The notes: generated from the sequence alone by a model not told the origin. 64,000 nucleotides of DNA from Paenilisteria riparia FSL S10-1204 (GCF_000525995.1 NZ_AODL01000007.1:441252-505251), one strand, 5' to 3'. Counted from the stretch's first letter, positions 41,292-51,241 are shown. Made by a program: numbers and translations.

Positions 41292-42546
41292 GTAACGAAC
41301 AATTACAGCAGCAATACGAGTGGGCCAAGGCAGCCTATGCGAAATATGGCGTAAACACAGACGATGTTTTAAAAAAATTAGCTAACATCAAAATTTCTAT
41401 GCATTGCTGGCAAGGTGATGACGTTGCCGGTTTCATGAACCCAGACCAAGAGCTGACTGGAGGCATTTCGGTGACGGGAAACTACCCAGGCGCAGCGCAT
41501 ACGCCAGAACAATTACGCGCGGATTTAGAAAAAGCTTTTCACTTATTCCCGGCAAACATAAAGTGAATTTGCACGCGATGTATATTGATACAGACGAAAA
41601 AATAGATCTTGACGAAATTGAGCCAAAACATTATGAAAAATGGGTTGCTTGGGCGAAAGAGCAAGGATTAGGACTAGATTTTAATCCGACATTTTTCTCC
41701 CATCCGAATTCCGAAGATGGATTCACGCTGAGCCATCCAGACAAGAAAATTCGCGATTTCTGGATTGAACATGGTAAACGAGCACGGAAAGTTGCGGCGT
41801 ACTTTGGTGAAGAATTAGGACAAACATCGGTCAATAATTTTTGGGTTCCTGATGGTTTTAAAGATAATCCGATTGATCATTTGGCACCACGTAAGCGTTT
41901 GATGGAGTCATTGGATGAGATTTTCGCGGAAGATTTGGATAAGAAATATACGCTGGATGCGGTGGAAAGTAAGTTGTTTGGACTCGGCGCAGAAGCATAT
42001 ACGGTGGGTTCGCACGAATTTTATATGGGTTATGGTATTACGCGTAACAAGTTGGTGTGTCTGGATGCGGGCCATTTCCACCCGACAGAAGTAATTTCGA
42101 ATAAGTTGTCGTCCTTGTCATTGTTTAGTGATGGTATTTTGCTACACGTTAGCCGTCCGGTTCGTTGGGATAGCGATCATGTGGTGATTATGGACGACGA
42201 GTTACAGGAAATCGGCCGCGAGTTAGTTCGCAATGACCTACTCGGCAAAACGAATATCGGCTTGGATTTCTTCGATGCTACGATTAACCGCGTCGCAGCA
42301 TGGGTTATCGGTACACGCAACACGATTAAAGCGCTCTTAAAAGCAATGCTTGAACCAACTGAATACTTGAAAAAAATTGAGCTAGAAGGTGACTACACGA
42401 CACGTTTGGCGCTAACAGAAGAACTGAAAGACTTCCCGTTTGCCGCGGTTTGGGATTATTATTGCGAAGCGCAAAATGTACCAGTTCGTGAAGTGTGGTT
42501 AGAAGAAGTAAAGAAATACGAAGAAAATACATTGTTGAAACGTTAA
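41288..42546 (+). CDS. rhaA: L-rhamnose isomerase, frameshifted
   Basis: The first 82 or so codons end in an off-frame stop at 41566; the rest is intact in the next frame from [28 protein letters not shown]. Adding one T to the run at 41536-41539 gives [19 protein letters not shown], the family sequence, and 419 residues in total. The 1259-base interval is one short of 420 codons. Metal and substrate residues are in the intact part ([26 protein letters not shown]). Converts L-rhamnose to L-rhamnulose. Sequencing error is likely. Confidence 0.93.
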
Positions 42547-42563
42547 TAAGGGGGCAAAAAGTG

Positions 42564-43391
42564 ATGAATGAAGTAATAAAAGCACCATTCGTACAAGAAA
42601 TGATGAAAGTAACGGCAAATCTATATCGCCTTGGTTGGGATGAACGAAACGGCGGGAACATTAGTTATTTGCTAACCGAACAAGAAGTTAGTGAGTTTGT
42701 CAATCCAAATCAAGTTATCCGCACAATACCAATGATTTTCGATGCAACCGAACTGGCAGGTAAATATTTTATCGTAACAGGTTCCGGAAAATACTTCAAA
42801 AATGTTATCGACGAACCAGATGTGAATCTCGGCATTATACGTGTCGCGCAAACGGGTAAAAGCGTCGAACTATTATGGGGCTTGACAGATGGCGGCGTAC
42901 CGACAAGCGAGCTACCAGCTCATTTCATGAGTCATATCGAACGACTAAAAATCGATTCGAACCACCGAATTATTATGCATAATCATGCAACAAATATTAT
43001 CGCAATGACATTCACACATTCCCTAGATGAACGCGATTTCACACGTACTCTATGGCAAATGTGCACGGAATGTATCGTCGTTTTCCCAGAAGGCGTCGGC
43101 ATTTTGCCATGGATGGTTCCTGGGACTGACGCGATTGGTATGGCAACAGCTGCGAAAATGCGCGATTTCCGATTGGTGATTTGGCCACATCACGGTATTT
43201 TTGGTGCTGGAAGTTCAATGGATGAAGTGTTCGGCTTGATTGAAACGGCTGAAAAAGCGGCGGAAGTCTACACACTCGTTCAAGCTCAAGGTGGCGTTAA
43301 ACAAACAATCACTGATCAGCAACTGCAAGACTTGGCGGACGCATTTGGTGTTACTGCCAAATCTGGATACCTACAAATTGGCGTGAAGTAA
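42564..43391 (+). CDS. rhaD: Rhamnulose-1-phosphate aldolase
   Basis: 275 residues from ATG 42564 (AAGGGGG upstream). Class II zinc aldolase: [14 protein letters not shown] (phosphate site), [11 protein letters not shown], the zinc histidines in [11 protein letters not shown] and WPHHGIFG, and Glu in TSELPAHF. Cleaves L-rhamnulose 1-phosphate to DHAP and L-lactaldehyde. Confidence 0.94.
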   Translation: MNEVIKAPFVQEMMKVTANLYRLGWDERNGGNISYLLTEQEVSEFVNPNQVIRTIPMIFDATELAGKYFIVTGSGKYFKNVIDEPDVNLGIIRVAQTGKSVELLWGLTDGGVPTSELPAHFMSHIERLKIDSNHRIIMHNHATNIIAMTFTHSLDERDFTRTLWQMCTECIVVFPEGVGILPWMVPGTDAIGMATAAKMRDFRLVIWPHHGIFGAGSSMDEVFGLIETAEKAAEVYTLVQAQGGVKQTITDQQLQDLADAFGVTAKSGYLQIGVK

Positions 43392-43399
43392 GCAAACAA

Positions 43400-43428
43400 G
43401 CGGGGAAGCACAATCCAAGTTTCCCCGC
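43400..43428 (+). repeat. Intercistronic hairpin rhaD-rhaM
   Basis: GCGGGGAA and TTCCCCGC form a GC-rich 8-bp stem without a T-run. It may stabilise the 3' end of the upstream cistrons or lower downstream expression. Confidence 0.55.
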
Positions 43429-43451
43429 AAAATAAAGGAGGAGACATCAAA

Positions 43452-43766
43452 ATGGAAAGAATCGCATCAATCATGTACTTAAAAGATGGTTTTGCCGAAG
43501 AATACAAAGCGCGACACGATGATTTGTGGCCAGAAATGGAGCAAGCATTGAAGGCCCATGGTGCTCATAATTATTCGATTTTTCTCGATGACAATACACA
43601 CGTTCTGTTCGCATACTTAGAAGTTGAAAATAAAGAAAAATACGAGAAAATAGCAGCGACAGACATTTGCAAAAAGTGGTGGGCATATATGGAACCGCTG
43701 ATGGACACGAACAGCGACAATAGCCCAGTCTCAAAAAGTTTAACGGAAGTTTTCTATCTTGCATAA
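43452..43766 (+). CDS. rhaM: L-rhamnose mutarotase
   Basis: 104 residues, the usual RhaM length. Pattern: [39 protein letters not shown] and [12 protein letters not shown], with the catalytic His/Tyr region conserved. It interconverts rhamnose anomers. Ribosome site AAAGGAGGAG precedes the ATG. Confidence 0.93.
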   Translation: MERIASIMYLKDGFAEEYKARHDDLWPEMEQALKAHGAHNYSIFLDDNTHVLFAYLEVENKEKYEKIAATDICKKWWAYMEPLMDTNSDNSPVSKSLTEVFYLA

Positions 43767-43784
43767 TTTAAAGGAGGAAAAAAC

Positions 43785-45086
43785 ATGGCAAACGCGAAAA
43801 AGGGAAGCTTAAAAGCAACTCTAACTGTGTCGATGTCGAATTTCTTAGAAGCAGGTTCTATAGTTGCAGGGGCTGGCGGTTTGACATTATGGGTCAATTA
43901 CTTAAACTTATCAGACGCATCAGTAGGATTACTCGGAGCCGTTAGTGCGAATGGATTTGGTTCCGCAGTCGGCGCTTTCATAGGCGGGGCACTCGTAGAT
44001 AAGTACGGACGTAAGTTCATCTACAAATATGATTTAATCGTTTACATGATTGGCGTATTGTTGATAGCGCTATCAATGAACTTTGGGATGTTGCTAACAG
44101 GCTATATCGTAACAGGGATTGCCGTTGGAGCAGCGATTCCAGCAGCTTGGACATACATCGCCGAAGAAGCTCCAGCAAAAAACAGAGCCGCACATGTCGG
44201 TTACGGGCAACTCGCTTGGTCGGTAGGTCCCGCAGTCATGCTATTTCTAGCCGTTTTACTAGCGCCACTTGGCCTACTCGGAAGCCGAATTATTTTTGGT
44301 ATGCTGTTTGTAATCGCTTTAATCACTTGGGTGATGCAACAACAAATCAGCGAATCTGCCGTATGGGTTGATCAGAAAAAAGAAGACGCAAAACTTGAGA
44401 ATAAGGGTAAAAAAGTTTCCATCAAGGAGCTATTTACAATCAAAGCAAACCGAACTGCTATTATTCTAGTCATGGGAATCTATTTCTTCTGGAACTTAGT
44501 AGCTGGCGTCATGGGTTACTTCATGCCATACATTTACCAAGTTGTCGGCGGACTATCCTCAGCACATGCCAATCTGTTACAAGGCACGCTATGGGTATTC
44601 ACGATTCTCTCAACATTCTTCGTATTCATTAAACTAGGTGATAAAGTAAACCGTAAATTACTATTTGGTATCGGAGCAGTCATGGGAATCGTCGCTTGGG
44701 CAATCCTAACATTTGGTTCCATGGGTATGACAGAACTACTACTATTCATCATCTTGTGGGGCGTTGCAGCCGGATTTGGCGCACAAGCATTTTACGGATT
44801 ATGGGCTGGCGAACTTTTTAAAACACAATATCGGGCGATGGTGCAGGGACTCATGTTCGGATCAGTAAGGATTGGCGTCGGCTTGATTTCACTCGTCGTC
44901 CCAGCAATGATTACGTTCCTAGGATTCAAAGCAGCAGGAATGGTCATGATTGCCTTCCTAGTCATCCACCTAATTATCGGCCTTGTCTTAGCACCTGAAA
45001 CACGCGGCAAGACACTGAAAGAAATTGAAGAAGAACGCTATGGCAAAGAAAACACGATTATCGAGGAGGAAGAATTCAATGTATAA
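43785..45086 (+). CDS. MFS sugar transporter, probable L-rhamnose importer
   Basis: 433 residues with 12 membrane helices and sugar-porter signs: GGALVDKYGRKFIYKYD (motif A), PAAWTYIAEEAPAKNRA, and the closing PETRGKTLKEIEEE typical of MFS sugar transporters. Its place between rhaM and fucO makes rhamnose the probable substrate (the counterpart of lmo2850). Overlaps fucO by 8 bases. Confidence 0.85.
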   Translation: MANAKKGSLKATLTVSMSNFLEAGSIVAGAGGLTLWVNYLNLSDASVGLLGAVSANGFGSAVGAFIGGALVDKYGRKFIYKYDLIVYMIGVLLIALSMNFGMLLTGYIVTGIAVGAAIPAAWTYIAEEAPAKNRAAHVGYGQLAWSVGPAVMLFLAVLLAPLGLLGSRIIFGMLFVIALITWVMQQQISESAVWVDQKKEDAKLENKGKKVSIKELFTIKANRTAIILVMGIYFFWNLVAGVMGYFMPYIYQVVGGLSSAHANLLQGTLWVFTILSTFFVFIKLGDKVNRKLLFGIGAVMGIVAWAILTFGSMGMTELLLFIILWGVAAGFGAQAFYGLWAGELFKTQYRAMVQGLMFGSVRIGVGLISLVVPAMITFLGFKAAGMVMIAFLVIHLIIGLVLAPETRGKTLKEIEEERYGKENTIIEEEEFNV

Positions 45087-46230
45087 CAGAATGATTTTAA
45101 ACCAAACTTCTTATTTCGGAGCCCGCTGCATCGAAAAAATCACCGAAGAAGCGCAAAAATCGGCTTTTCAAAAAGCATTTATCGTCACAGACCGACCACT
45201 AGTAGAACACGGCATCGTCGCAAAAGTCACGGCACTACTTGACGCAGAGTCAGTGTCGTACGACATTTTTGACGGCTCCGTTCCAAATCCAACAATCGCT
45301 GTTGTAAAATCGGGACTGGCGGCTTTCCATGAATCGGGCGCGGACTACATCATCGCAATTGGTGGTGGGTCCCCGATTGATACCGCGAAAGCAATCGGAA
45401 TTATCGCGACAAATCCAAGCTTTGCCGATGTGCGGAGCTTGGAAGGTGTAGCAAATACGACGGAGCCGTGTGTACCAATTTTTGCAGTACCGACGACATC
45501 AGGGACTGCAGCAGAAGTCACAATTAATTATGTTATCACGGATGAAGAGCAACAGCGCAAGTTCGTTTGTGTAGACCCTCACGATATCCCGCTTGTGGCG
45601 TTCGTTGACAGCGATATGATGATGTCCATGCCAAAATCACTTTGTGCTGCCACAGGAATGGACGCGTTGACACACGCTATCGAAGGCTACATCACGAACG
45701 CAGCTTGGGAAATGACAGATATGCTACACATAAAAGCTATCGAAATCATTGCTGGTTCCTTACGTGATTCAGTGAACGAAGACCCCGCTGGTCGCGAAAA
45801 AATGGCATTAGGTCAATACATCGCGGGAATGGGATTCTCCAATGTTGGCCTAGGTCTAGTACATGGTATGGCACATCCACTCGGCGCTTGGTATGACACG
45901 CCACACGGTGTCGCCAATGCGATAATCCTGCCAACAGTCATGACCTACAACGCAGCACACACCGGCGACAAATACCGCGATATCGCGCGTGCTATGGGCG
46001 TTCCCAACACCGAAACAATGTCCATCGAAGAAGCACGAAAAGCAGCTATCGACGCAGTTTCCCAGCTTTCCAGAGACGTTGGTATACCAGCAACACTAAG
46101 CGAAGTAGGCGTAAAAGAACAAGATATCGAAGCCCTGTCCAAAGATGCCCTCGCAGACGTCTGTACAGGAGGCAATCCACGACCAACAAACACGACAGAA
46201 ATCCAAGAACTTTACCAATCACTACTTTAG
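45079..46230 (+). CDS. fucO: Lactaldehyde reductase (iron-dependent alcohol dehydrogenase)
   Basis: 383 residues from ATG 45079 (GAGGAGG upstream). Iron-type alcohol dehydrogenase: GGGSPIDTAKAIG (NAD site), PTTSGTAAEVT, and metal ligands in MDALTHAIEGY, GLVHGMAHPLGA and TPHGVANA. The length and sequence best fit FucO, which reduces L-lactaldehyde from the RhaD reaction to 1,2-propanediol in the absence of oxygen. Being the last gene of the rha operon supports this. Other iron alcohol dehydrogenases cannot be excluded. Confidence 0.87.
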   Translation: MYNRMILNQTSYFGARCIEKITEEAQKSAFQKAFIVTDRPLVEHGIVAKVTALLDAESVSYDIFDGSVPNPTIAVVKSGLAAFHESGADYIIAIGGGSPIDTAKAIGIIATNPSFADVRSLEGVANTTEPCVPIFAVPTTSGTAAEVTINYVITDEEQQRKFVCVDPHDIPLVAFVDSDMMMSMPKSLCAATGMDALTHAIEGYITNAAWEMTDMLHIKAIEIIAGSLRDSVNEDPAGREKMALGQYIAGMGFSNVGLGLVHGMAHPLGAWYDTPHGVANAIILPTVMTYNAAHTGDKYRDIARAMGVPNTETMSIEEARKAAIDAVSQLSRDVGIPATLSEVGVKEQDIEALSKDALADVCTGGNPRPTNTTEIQELYQSLL

Positions 46231-46323
46231 TAACAAAAATTTCACACTTTCATCTTATAAAATTCATGTCTGTCCGTTAAGATAAATATAGTAGATAACA
46301 GCAGTGACTCCTTAACTCCCTTT

Positions 46324-46443
46324 TGTTGGGCCTGTATGAACAAAGTGAATTACAGGCCCGATATAAGCGTGAGCAAAGCGAGGGGTTAATCCTTACCGAC
46401 TGTTCGCCGCCAAACTTCCTTACCAAACACTTTCTCACGATTT
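46324..46443. repeat. Element B: dispersed hairpin repeat
   Basis: GGGCCTGTA/TACAGGCCC (46328-46359) forms a 9-bp hairpin. Then ATATAAGCGTGAGCAAAGCG (46361 on) and GGGGTTAATCC follow, and the unit continues to about 46443. The reverse complement is about 85% identical to element C. It fills the middle of the 46231-46690 gap after fucO; no other gene is seen in that gap. Confidence 0.7.
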
Positions 46444-46651
46444 ACATAAAGAAGAAAACACACCTTACCCGAAAAAAACCTCGCGCACCTCCTCATTTAG
46501 TGAAAATACACAAAAAAATCGCGTACCTAGCCATATCGTCTGACAATTCACCCCAGTTCACATTTATTTTTAGACCCTTTAGATAAATTCCTACTACAAA
46601 ACTAGCAGAAAAGAACAAAGCTTTCTCCTCCAAGTCGATGTAAAATAAATA

Positions 46652-46669
46652 TTGTGATAACATTCACAA
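46652..46669. promoter_or_regulatory. Rex- or Fnr/Crp-like palindrome before cupin gene
   Basis: TTGTGATAACATTCACAA has perfect half-sites TTGTGA-N6-TCACAA. This fits the Rex consensus and also the Crp/Fnr core TGTGA-N6-TCACA. It lies just after a possible TAAAAT -10 and about 20 bases before the cupin ATG, a repression position. Confidence 0.5.
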
Positions 46670-46690
46670 ATTCGAGAGGAGTTGTAGCAA

Positions 46691-47074
46691 ATGATGTTTG
46701 CGAAAAAAGTACACGATTACAAAGAACGTATTTTTGATGTAAATGAAATCAGGTCTTTCGATGATGAGCAAGCGAAGAAAACCGTTTTTTACGAAACAGG
46801 GCAAACCGTAGGAGCCGTTTGGTGTTTAAAACCAGGACAAGAACTTTATTTTCATTCTCATAAACAAGCAGACGATATTTGGATTTGTATCGAAGGCGAT
46901 TCTGGCACATACTACCCTGAATGTGGCGAATCTGTTGAGATTTCCAAAGGTATGATTTGCGTTGCTAGACCAGGAGAGAAACATGGTATGAAGAACACGG
47001 GCACAACCGATTTCGTCTTCATTGGTATTGCTGGACCAGTACCACTAGATTTAATTTTGCATGAGTTAGAATAG
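46691..47074 (+). CDS. Cupin-domain protein
   Basis: 127 residues forming a single cupin barrel: motif 1-like GQELYFHSHKQADDIWICIEGD and motif 2-like ARPGEKHGMKNTG. Metal-type His residues (FHSH, KH) are present. The ribosome site is GAGAGGAG. The substrate is unknown. The upstream redox-type palindrome suggests control by NADH/NAD+ or oxygen. Confidence 0.8.
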   Translation: MMFAKKVHDYKERIFDVNEIRSFDDEQAKKTVFYETGQTVGAVWCLKPGQELYFHSHKQADDIWICIEGDSGTYYPECGESVEISKGMICVARPGEKHGMKNTGTTDFVFIGIAGPVPLDLILHELE

Positions 47075-47163
47075 TTATGTATGGTATATAATCAACTCAT
47101 ATAGTGTTAAATATCCTCTAAATGTGCTACGATTAGATTTGACACAAAGAAGGGGGATATTTT

Positions 47164-47541
47164 ATGAACATCATTATTGCATTATTAGCTGGTCTCGTAG
47201 CATTCGCGGTCGGGGCTTTATGGTACACTGTATTTTTCGGGAAAATATGGATGAAAGCAGTCGGAATAAGCGAGGAAACACTGCAGAAAAGCTCGCCGAT
47301 GGTCTCAATGATTGTGACGGTCGTTGTGGAAATGGCAGTAGCCTTGCTCGTTAGCTTCGTCTTAATTCATTTAGCTCTAGGGGTTTATCTCGGCGGTCTT
47401 CTCATTGCAGGCATCGCAATTCTGTCCGCAATTAAGAACTATATGTTCGAAATGAAGCCATTCCGTCTGATTTTAATAAATGAAAGTTATAAATTAGTAA
47501 CGATTATGATTATGACGGCAAGTGTTGCGTTATTCGCCTAA
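47164..47541 (+). CDS. DUF1761 family membrane protein
   Basis: 125 residues with four membrane helices: IIIALLAGLVAFAVGALWYTVFFGKIWMKAVG, then VTVVVEMAVALLVSFVLIHLA, VYLGGLLIAGIAILSAI and the last one YKLVTIMIMTASVALF. The GALWY...FGK.W pattern fits DUF1761. Function unknown. AAGAAGGGGG precedes the ATG and a terminator follows immediately. Confidence 0.8.
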   Translation: MNIIIALLAGLVAFAVGALWYTVFFGKIWMKAVGISEETLQKSSPMVSMIVTVVVEMAVALLVSFVLIHLALGVYLGGLLIAGIAILSAIKNYMFEMKPFRLILINESYKLVTIMIMTASVALFA

Positions 47542-47572
47542 ACTGGAGTAAAAATTACTCCGGTTTTTTTTT
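47541..47572 (+). terminator. DUF1761 gene terminator
   Basis: AACTGGAGTAA and TTACTCCGGTT pair with one G-U, followed by seven or more T. Confidence 0.85.
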
Positions 47573-47633
47573 GCGCTTTTCTTGACTCCTAGCTGCATAT
47601 ACGAAACAATAAGGTATAGAATTAAAAGGAGGT

Positions 47634-47649
47634 TGTTTCACGTGAAACA
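47634..47649. promoter_or_regulatory. parS site over a start codon
   Basis: TGTTTCACGTGAAACA, identical to the sites at 5501 and 26456. The GTG at 47642 inside it is the start codon of the hydrolase gene. Confidence 0.85.
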
Positions 47650-49342
47650 TTGTAAAATTAAAATTGAAAAAGATGTTCCCGCAAAAATGCGCGATGGTGT
47701 GACGTTGTATGCAGATGTTTATCGACCAGATGAGGACGGTGAATTTCCAGTTTTACTAACGAGACTTCCTTACAGTAAGATTTTTGGATTGCATTTTTTA
47801 CGGCCAGATGTGTTGGCAGAGAATGGATATATTGTTGTGGTGCAAGATGTGCGCGGGCGTTATGCGTCAGAAGGTGAGTTCATTCCTTACATAAATGAAG
47901 CGAATGACGGCTATGATACAGTGGAATGGGCCGCGAAACTGCCACAAGCAAACGGCAAAGTGGGAATGTTTGGCTTGTCGTACTACGGTTATACGCAATT
48001 GTTAGCCGCGATGGCTGAGCCGCCAAGTCTGAAAGTCATTGTCCCAACGATGTCGCAAAATAATATGACGGATGTCTTTAATGATCACGATGGTACACTT
48101 GAATTGGGCGCATGGGCGTCGTGGAGCATCGAGTCAATTCTCCCAGATTTAATCATGCGCCATATCACAGATTCGAAAGAGCGAGAAGCCGCATTCGAAC
48201 AACTTGCAAATGACATAGATAACCTTGGAGAATGGTACAAATACAAGCCAATCAACGCTTGGCCACCAATCAAAAACACTGGTGCGATGCCATATTTCAC
48301 GGAAATTCTCGATTATCCACTAGATCACCCACATTGGAAAAATACGAGCGTCAAAGACAACTACGACAAAGTAAAAACGCCAGGTCTTCACATCGGCGGT
48401 TGGTATGATTGCTTCCTAGACAAAACAATCGCCAACTTCTTAGGCGGACACCGCCAAGGTCTCGGAGACAAACTTGTTATTGGCCCTTGGACACACGGTA
48501 ATTTCATCTCGATGATTGGTGATCGCGATTTCGGAACGGCTGCCAACGCTTGGGGCGAAGCAAACATGCACACACGCCATCTTGAGTGGTTCAATCATTG
48601 GCTAAAAGGCGAGTCATTACCGCACACAGCGCCAATTCAAATTTTTACAATGGGTATTAACAAATGGCAAGGCGCGAAGAATTGGCCACTAGAAAACACG
48701 AATTTTACGCCACTCTACTTCCATAGTAACGGCAACGCCAACACACGAAATGGTGACGGCACCGCTGATTTCAAACGACCAAAAGCCACAGAACCCACGG
48801 ATAATTTTGCATATGACCCTGAAAATCCCGTTCCTTCACACGGCGGCGGAACTTTGCACAAAGCGATTCAAGCGGACGGACCACGCGATCAGCGCGAATT
48901 AGAATTACGCGAAGACATCCTGTGCTACACGAGCGAGCCGCTAACCGAAAACATTGAAGTGACTGGACCGGTCGAAGTCGTACTTTGGGCAAAAACGGAC
49001 GCCATCAACACCGACTTCACTGCAAAACTAATCGACGTTCTACCCGACGGTACGGCATTCAACCTCACAGAAGGAATCATCCGCGCGTCCAAACAGCACG
49101 GAGATCAAGTACAACAGAATGTGCATAAATATACGATTAATCTTTGGTCTACAAGTAACGTTTTCCTAAAAGGCCACGCCATTCGTGTCGAAATTTCATC
49201 TAGCAACTTCCCACGATTCGACGCTAACCCTAACACTGGCGCGAGTTTTATCAATACAACCGAAAGCGTCATTGCGAATCAAACCATTTTGCACGACGAA
49301 GCACATCCATCCCATATTTTACTGCCGATAATTCATGACTAA
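47642..49342 (+). CDS. CocE/NonD family hydrolase
   Basis: 566 residues from GTG 47642 (AAAGGAGG 9 bases upstream). It has the S15 peptidase/CocE fold: an N-terminal alpha/beta hydrolase with nucleophile GLSYYGYT, the Asp region GLHIGGWYDCFLD and His in GPWTHG, then a C-terminal jelly-roll (ITGPVEVVLWAKTDAINTDFTAKLIDVLPDG). Such enzymes hydrolyse esters or acyl-peptides; the natural substrate is unknown. The translation start lies within a parS site, so ParB binding could affect its transcription. Confidence 0.87.
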   Translation: MKHCKIKIEKDVPAKMRDGVTLYADVYRPDEDGEFPVLLTRLPYSKIFGLHFLRPDVLAENGYIVVVQDVRGRYASEGEFIPYINEANDGYDTVEWAAKLPQANGKVGMFGLSYYGYTQLLAAMAEPPSLKVIVPTMSQNNMTDVFNDHDGTLELGAWASWSIESILPDLIMRHITDSKEREAAFEQLANDIDNLGEWYKYKPINAWPPIKNTGAMPYFTEILDYPLDHPHWKNTSVKDNYDKVKTPGLHIGGWYDCFLDKTIANFLGGHRQGLGDKLVIGPWTHGNFISMIGDRDFGTAANAWGEANMHTRHLEWFNHWLKGESLPHTAPIQIFTMGINKWQGAKNWPLENTNFTPLYFHSNGNANTRNGDGTADFKRPKATEPTDNFAYDPENPVPSHGGGTLHKAIQADGPRDQRELELREDILCYTSEPLTENIEVTGPVEVVLWAKTDAINTDFTAKLIDVLPDGTAFNLTEGIIRASKQHGDQVQQNVHKYTINLWSTSNVFLKGHAIRVEISSSNFPRFDANPNTGASFINTTESVIANQTILHDEAHPSHILLPIIHD

Positions 49343-49471
49343 AGTTCCTATACGAGTCATTTAATTCATGATAGAATAATAAGGTATGTCTAAAGGAAAG
49401 TATCTTTCAAGGCAAACTAAGGGAGCTTGAAAGTTAAACAATAAACAAGATACACATAAAGGAGCGGTAAG

Positions 49472-50801
49472 GTGAGAATTTTTTCGAAAATAGGTGTTGT
49501 CTTTTTAGCAGCAACCTTAGCAATGAGTAGTTTAGTACACGGGCCAGTAACGGCGGACGCAGCAGTAACGCCACCAACAGTTAACGCCAACGCAGCCATC
49601 ACAATTGAAGAAAGCACCGGCAAGATTTTATACGGCAAAAACCCAGATCAACTGATGGGCATCGCATCCATGACCAAGATGATGGACGAATACTTACTTT
49701 CTGAAGCAGTAGCCAAAGGAAAAATCGCATGGGATGATAAAGTAACTATTTCCGATTATGCTTATGAAATTTCGCAAGACCGCTCGTTATCCAACGTACC
49801 ATTACGACGCGGCGAGCAGTATACAGTAGAGGAACTTTACCAAGCTATGGCTATTTATTCCGCGAACGGAGCAGCAATCGCTATCGCTGAAAAAATAGCA
49901 GGATCAGAAGCCAAATTTGTAGACATGATGAACAAAAAAGCAGATGAGTTAAAACTTGGCGAACACAAATTTGTCAACGTCACAGGCCTTAACAATGCCG
50001 ATTTAAAAGGTAAGCAGCAAGTCGGAAGTGCAACCGACGAGAATCAAATGACAGCACGCGGCGTAGCGAAACTTGCCCAACATATCATCCAAGACTACCC
50101 AGATGTGCTCAAGACATCTAGCATTCCAAAAATGAAGTTCCGCGCAGGTACCAGCGACCAAATCGACATGACGAACTGGAATTGGCTATTACCAGGCTTG
50201 ATTTACGCCCGAGCTGGCGTTGACGGCTTGAAAACCGGAACAACTGATTACGCAGGTCAATGTCTTACAGCAACTGCAGTACAAGATGGCATGCGCGTCA
50301 TCACCGTAGTCATGCACGCAAACGGCGGAACGAGCGCCCACGACAAAACACGCTTCAACGAAACTAACAAAATGCTCGATTTCGCATTCAATAATTTCAA
50401 AGTCATGGAAGTTCGCAAAGCCAACGCAACAATCAAAGAGACCGCCAAAAGTAAATAAAGGCAAAGAAGACACCGTAGCTCTGATGACTAAAGACGCAGT
50501 AAAACTAGTAGTACCGAAAACAACCACAGAACCTAAACTAGACGAACAAGTCACAATCGACAAGAAAACACTAGATGCCCCAGTCAAAAAAGACACCAAA
50601 GTCGGCACAATGACTGTCCAACTAAAAGACGGTGACACACTGGGCTACGTCGATGGCAATAAAATAGATACCATCAACGTCGTAACCAAAGACGATGTTG
50701 ACAATGCTAACTGGTTCATGCTAGCACTCTACAGCATCGGCGACTTCTTCAGTGGCATTTGGGACTACATCACGGACGGCATCAAAGGCTGGTTCAACTA
50801 A
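49472..50801 (+). CDS. dacA: D-alanyl-D-alanine carboxypeptidase (PBP5 type), frameshifted
   Basis: A signal peptide is followed by the PBP5 catalytic domain with SxxK in ASMTKMM, SxN in YSANGAA and KTG in DGLKTGTT. As read the frame stops at 50458 after ETAKSK. Removing one A from the run at 50447-50450 continues as ETAKVNKGKEDTVALMTKDA into the C-terminal beta domain and the amphipathic membrane anchor (IGDFFSGIWDYITDGIKGWF), about 442 residues. The GTG start follows AAAGGAG. It trims the terminal D-Ala of peptidoglycan side chains. Confidence 0.92.
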
Positions 50802-50813
50802 ATATATGTAGAA

Positions 50814-50842
50814 AAGAGCCCCGTATTTCGATACAGGCTCTT
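50814..50842 (+). terminator. dacA terminator
   Basis: AAGAGCC and GGCTCTT with inner CGTAT/ATACG-type pairing, followed by ATTTTA. Confidence 0.65.
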
Positions 50843-50912
50843 ATTTTAATGCAAAAACAAGTATTAAATATAGATTTTTTAAATGGGTAAGACATACACT
50901 CCGATTCACGCA

Positions 50913-51026
50913 AATCGGGAGAAAGCGTTTGGTAAAGAAGTGTGGCGTCGAACAGTCGGCAAGGATTAACCCCTCACTTCGTTCACACTTATATTGGTCC
51001 TGTAACTCACTTTAGCCCAACAAAAA
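50913..51026. repeat. Element C: dispersed hairpin repeat with coding-like tail
   Basis: On the + strand this runs from GAGAAAGCGTTTGGTAAAGA through GGATTAACCCCTCACTTCG to TTAGCCCAACAA and is homologous to the reverse complement of element B. A short open frame from ATG 50883 ends here as REKAFGKEVWRRTVGKD and a stop, but lacks a ribosome site. The right end directly joins the terminator of LhrC-like RNA 1. Confidence 0.68.
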
Positions 51027-51126
51027 AACCAACGTGGGTAAAAGGGAGGAAACCACGTTGGTCAAAAAAGGGAGTTTGGATTTTCGTTCTCAGGGGAAAG
51101 AATGAAAATTTAATTTGTTAACTTAT
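51022..51126 (-). ncRNA. LhrC-like sRNA, copy 1
   Basis: On the - strand, TATAAT (51138-51133) gives a predicted start near 51126. A stem with a UUUCCCCU loop, a single-stranded stretch with ACUCCCUUUUUU, and a rho-independent terminator (ACCAACGTGG/CCACGTTGGT, loop with CUCCC, then seven T) follow. Three UCCC motifs in loop, linker and terminator loop are the hallmark of Listeria LhrC RNAs. Start position is inferred. Confidence 0.72.
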
Positions 51127-51241
51127 GACCTTATTATAACGAGATAATGAGAGATTATCCTGTGACTGAGATGAGAATTTAATGAAAATTAAAAAGCTTG
51201 CTACTCCTTTTCATTGGATAACAAGCTTCACAGTTATTTGT

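Noticed and set aside
41563..42546. A separate short rhamnose isomerase-like gene
   Set aside because: It is the second part of rhaA after a one-base deletion, not an independent gene.
50883..50969. 28-residue open frame MGKTYTPIHANREKAF... as a gene
   Set aside because: No ribosome site or promoter, and the frame is part of a dispersed repeat; reported as repeat C instead.
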